Shown: positions 61,696 to 64,000 of the stretch, piece by piece
Numbering within the stretch: the first letter of the stretch is position 1
Layout: every line of letters starts with the position of its first letter
From: Arthrobacter sp. ISL-5
GTDB taxonomy: Bacteria > Actinomycetota > Actinomycetes > Actinomycetales > Micrococcaceae
DNA length: 64,000 bases
Reading direction: 5' to 3'
NCBI RefSeq assembly: GCF_018613835.1
Contig: NZ_JAGGPM010000028.1
Coordinates: 62,001 to 126,000 of the forward strand
Made by a program: the position numbers and the translations under genes
The notes under the pieces: model-generated
What the model saw: the letters and a program-made list of their open reading frames with translations, nothing else
Told to the model about the DNA's origin: nothing
The model's database searches: none

Positions 61696-63126
61696 CTACG
61701 TGCCCTTGGCTCCGGGAGCTGCATCATCGGGCCCCTCATCCTCCGCGGCGCCGCTATCCTTGGCCGGCCCGGACTCCGGGGCGTCAAAGCCGCCGTTCAG
61801 CAGCTTCATGAGGGCGTCGTCCACCTCGCTGTCGCTGGCCTCGGCCAGCTTGCGGCGTTCGCTGAACCCCTTGGGGTCGTCCAGGTCCTCGGCCGTGGGG
61901 AGCAGGTCGGGGTGCTTCCACATGGCGTCGCGGCCGTCAATGCCGCGTTCTTCCTTCAGTGACGCCCACAGGGTAGCGGCCTCGCGGAGACGCCGGGGGC
62001 GCAGTTCCAGTCCCACCAGCGAGGCGAAAGCGTGCTCGGCAGGGCCGCCGGTGGCGCGGCGGCGCCGGACGGTCTCGCGGAGTGCACCGGAGGACGGGAG
62101 GACCTTCTCGGTCGCTGCCGCAGTGAGCTCGTCAACCCATCCTTCAACCAGTGCCAGGGCGGTCTCCAGTTTCTGGAGGGCCTGCTCCTGGGCCGGCGTC
62201 CGCTGGGGCATGAAGACGCCCTGTGAAAGGGCCTCCTGAATTCCTTCGGGGTTGCTGGGGTCGAGGTCCCGGGCGAGCTCCTCTATCCGCGACGTGTCAA
62301 TGTGGATGCCGCGGGCGTACGCCTCGATGGCACCCAGCAGGTGCCCCCGCAGCCACGGAACCTGGACGAACAGCCGGGCATGGGCGGCTTCGCGGACAGC
62401 AAGGAACAGCCGGATGTCGTTCTCCGGAAGGCCGAGCCCCTCGCCAAACTTCGCCACGTTGCCCGGAAGCAGAGCCATTTCCAGGTCGGCCAGCGGAACG
62501 CCGATGTCAGTGGAACTGACCACCTCGGCGGACAGCGCACCGATGGCCTGTCCCAGCTGCATGCCGAAGATGGCGCCGCCCATGTTCTGCAGCATGGAGG
62601 AAGCGCCGCCCATCATGGACTTCATTTCCTCCGGCATCTGCTCCGTCATGGCGCTGGACAGTGCGTTGGCGATGCTGTTGGCCACCGGCTCCGTCAGCCG
62701 CTTCCAGGTGCCGAGCGTTTCCTCGACCCACTCTGCGCGCGACCAGGCGCGGCCGATCAGGCCCGTGGCCGGCAGGTCGGTGACCGGGTCCAGCCACAGC
62801 TCGGCGAGCCGCAGTGCCTCGTCGACCTCGCGGGACTGCGGCGTTGTGACGGACGGATCAGAGCTGCTGGCGGCAACGCGACGTGCGTTGTCGTGGGCCA
62901 GTTTCCAGTTGACAGGCCCTTCGGACGGGGCGCTCATCATGGCCTGCACCTGTGAAAACATCTGTGCCAGCAGGTTTGGATCGTCGGGGAGCCCGGCCGC
63001 TTTCGCCAGTTCGGCGGGGTCGATGTCGCCCATGCCCTTGCCGCCCATGAGGTTCTGCAGCATTTCTGCCAGCGGATCCTTCGGGTTTTCGTCGCCGTTG
63101 GGCGGATTGAGTGGGTTGGAGGTCAT
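61696..63126 (-). CDS. Zincin-like metalloprotease, COG5282/DUF2342 family
   Basis: A 476-residue soluble protein of the actinobacterial family usually labelled zinc-dependent metalloprotease or, misleadingly, coenzyme F420 biosynthesis-associated hydrolase. It starts with a disordered Asn/Pro-rich segment, then contains IGRAWSRAEWVEETLGTWKR, NMGGAIFGMQLGQAIGALSA, FLAVREAAHARLFVQVPWLR and later ALVEGWVDELTAAATEKVLP followed by LRETVRRRRATGG, the family's conserved motifs. The likely metal site is around REAAHARLF and EGWVDE. An acidic Asp/Ala/Pro tail closes it. The gene is divergent from the YlbL-type gene and convergent with the SprT-like gene. Confidence 0.85.
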   Translation of the reverse strand: MTSNPLNPPNGDENPKDPLAEMLQNLMGGKGMGDIDPAELAKAAGLPDDPNLLAQMFSQVQAMMSAPSEGPVNWKLAHDNARRVAASSSDPSVTTPQSREVDEALRLAELWLDPVTDLPATGLIGRAWSRAEWVEETLGTWKRLTEPVANSIANALSSAMTEQMPEEMKSMMGGASSMLQNMGGAIFGMQLGQAIGALSAEVVSSTDIGVPLADLEMALLPGNVAKFGEGLGLPENDIRLFLAVREAAHARLFVQVPWLRGHLLGAIEAYARGIHIDTSRIEELARDLDPSNPEGIQEALSQGVFMPQRTPAQEQALQKLETALALVEGWVDELTAAATEKVLPSSGALRETVRRRRATGGPAEHAFASLVGLELRPRRLREAATLWASLKEERGIDGRDAMWKHPDLLPTAEDLDDPKGFSERRKLAEASDSEVDDALMKLLNGGFDAPESGPAKDSGAAEDEGPDDAAPGAKGT

Positions 63127-63348
63127 GATCCCGCCGATCGTCGGTGTGACTATTGATCAACCTTCACGCTACCCCGCAGGCGGGCGGCTGTCTGCCGAAA
63201 GGGGGTCCGTTCGCTGTAGGCAAAGAGCTTTCGCCGGGCCCGGACGCGTAGTGTTAGAAGTCGGAATGTTTGCATGCTGCGCCACGGCTGTCCGCCTGGC
63301 TGCAGCCACAGTGCCGCGATGCACTACGCGGTTCGGAGAGGTCCTTCA

Positions 63349-64000
63349 GTGACAATTACCAAGGGCGATCAGCCCTCAGAGGAGCCCGCGGCTGCCACGG
63401 GCGGCGGCGAACCGGCCGGCGCGGGAGATGCCCGCAATCCCAAGGCGGCTCGTGACCCCCGGGTCTCAACCATGATGCTCTCCGGACTCCTCGCCCTCGG
63501 ACTCGGCGTGACGGCCGCCGTCCTGCCGGTCCCGTACGTTGTGGAATCGCCCGGGCCCACGTTCAATACCTTGGGCGGTGACAACTCCAAGCCTGTCATC
63601 AGCGTCACCGGGCACGAAACGTTCCCTGCGAAGGGGAGCCTTGACCTCACCACCGTCTACGTGGACGGCGGCCCCAATGGTCCGGTCAGCGTATTTGAGG
63701 CCTTCACCGCCTGGCTTGACGGGTCAAAGGCCGTTTATCCGCAGGAACTGATCTTCCCGACAGGCGTCACCAAGGAACAGTCGCAGCAGGAGAGCGCGGT
63801 GGCCATGACCACGTCGCAGGAGAATGCCGTGGCTTCGGCGCTGAACGAACTCGAGATCCCGTACGGGCAAAAACTGGAAGTCGCCGATCTCTCTGACGGC
63901 TCGGCCGCTGCGGGAAAGCTCAAGGCGGGGGACGTCTTCACCTCGCTCAACGGCAAGGCGGTCACGTCACTGTCCGTGATCCAGGAGGAACTGGCCGCCG
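63349..64000 (+). CDS. YlbL-type PDZ/Lon-fold protease, 3' end cut by window
   Basis: The first 217 codons of a longer gene from a GTG at 63349. A Gly/Ala/Pro-rich cytosolic leader precedes a signal anchor at about residues 41-60 (TMMLSGLLALGLGVTAAVLP). The next part (VPYVVESPGPTFNTLGG) and a PDZ domain (GKLKAGDVFTSLNGKAVTSL) match YlbL/Lon-like membrane proteases, whose Lon-type Ser-Lys catalytic domain lies beyond the window. Such proteins act in envelope or sporulation proteolysis. It is divergent from the zincin gene with about 220 bp between them. Confidence 0.9.
   Translation, partial: MTITKGDQPSEEPAAATGGGEPAGAGDARNPKAARDPRVSTMMLSGLLALGLGVTAAVLPVPYVVESPGPTFNTLGGDNSKPVISVTGHETFPAKGSLDLTTVYVDGGPNGPVSVFEAFTAWLDGSKAVYPQELIFPTGVTKEQSQQESAVAMTTSQENAVASALNELEIPYGQKLEVADLSDGSAAAGKLKAGDVFTSLNGKAVTSLSVIQEELAA

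Overview
The window is high-GC actinobacterial chromosome with dense, mostly operonic genes. Gene content and order suggest a member of the Micrococcaceae (Arthrobacter/Pseudarthrobacter type); this is an inference from gene families, not a database match. I found no tRNA or rRNA gene, CRISPR array, transposase, integrase, prophage or attachment site. Most of the window is conserved core genome. The unusual parts are domain losses, fusions, low-complexity tails, palindromic repeats and a few genes embedded in otherwise classical operons.

Layout. (1) 1-16.9 kb: a truncated lysozyme-fold membrane protein, dapD and dapE (lysine/peptidoglycan precursor), a complete glutamate-type ABC importer (gluABCD order), a LOG-family enzyme, a membrane-anchored DivIVA-domain protein coupled to a PIG-V-type mannosyltransferase, a DUF3117 protein, an O-methyltransferase, then sigE, an anti-sigma factor, tatB, mrp, a DUF1003 gene, an MgtE-like regulatory protein and a GSP17M-type membrane protein. 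From memory this order closely follows the mycobacterial dapD-dapE-...-sigE-rseA-htrA-tatB-mrp segment, but without htrA here. (2) 17-24.8 kb: M24 aminopeptidase, PHP phosphoesterase, an orphan DNA methyltransferase whose stop codon lies inside a long palindrome, a DEAD-box RNA helicase, an RNB ribonuclease and a ferritin-like protein. (3) 24.9-31.4 kb: thiamine synthesis (thiE, and a TPP riboswitch in front of thiO-thiS-thiG), a pterin dehydratase/VOC fusion, DUF3107, a TetR regulator and a MoeB/ThiF-rhodanese protein. (4) 31.5-44.9 kb: a Tat-exported protein with a small possible multicopper-oxidase remnant, then a heme cluster: hemA divergent from hemE-hemY-(surface protein)-hemQ-hemH-hemC-hemD-hemB-(LLM flavoprotein)-hemL. 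With hemQ and hemY present this is the coproporphyrin-dependent pathway fed by the C5 route. (5) 45-47.8 kb: a methionine ABC importer metNIQ. (6) 48-64 kb: a DNA-repair and nucleotide-quality island with a DnaQ-type exonuclease, an alkyltransferase-like protein, AdnA and AdnB helicase-nucleases, a degenerate APH-fold kinase, NudC, UvrD2, a SprT-like metalloprotease, a COG5282-type zincin and a truncated YlbL-type PDZ/Lon protein. This order also parallels mycobacteria.

How the parts work together. SigE, its zinc-binding anti-sigma factor, TatB and YlbL point to envelope stress and export. The heme cluster encodes nearly the whole route from glutamyl-tRNA to coproheme and heme; the glutamate importer could feed the same precursor. 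AdnAB resects double-strand breaks, UvrD2 and the alkyltransferase-like protein act in lesion repair, and NudC hydrolyses NAD(H) and related caps. Convergent gene pairs are usually separated by strong symmetrical hairpins, several with very long perfect stems.

No wholly new multi-gene system is evident. The best leads are the degenerate kinase between adnB and nudC, the start/stop-coupled Cys-less alkyltransferase-like gene with adnA, the LLM oxidoreductase and surface protein inside the heme operon, the palindrome overlapping the orphan methyltransferase, and the channel-less MgtE protein coupled to DUF1003.
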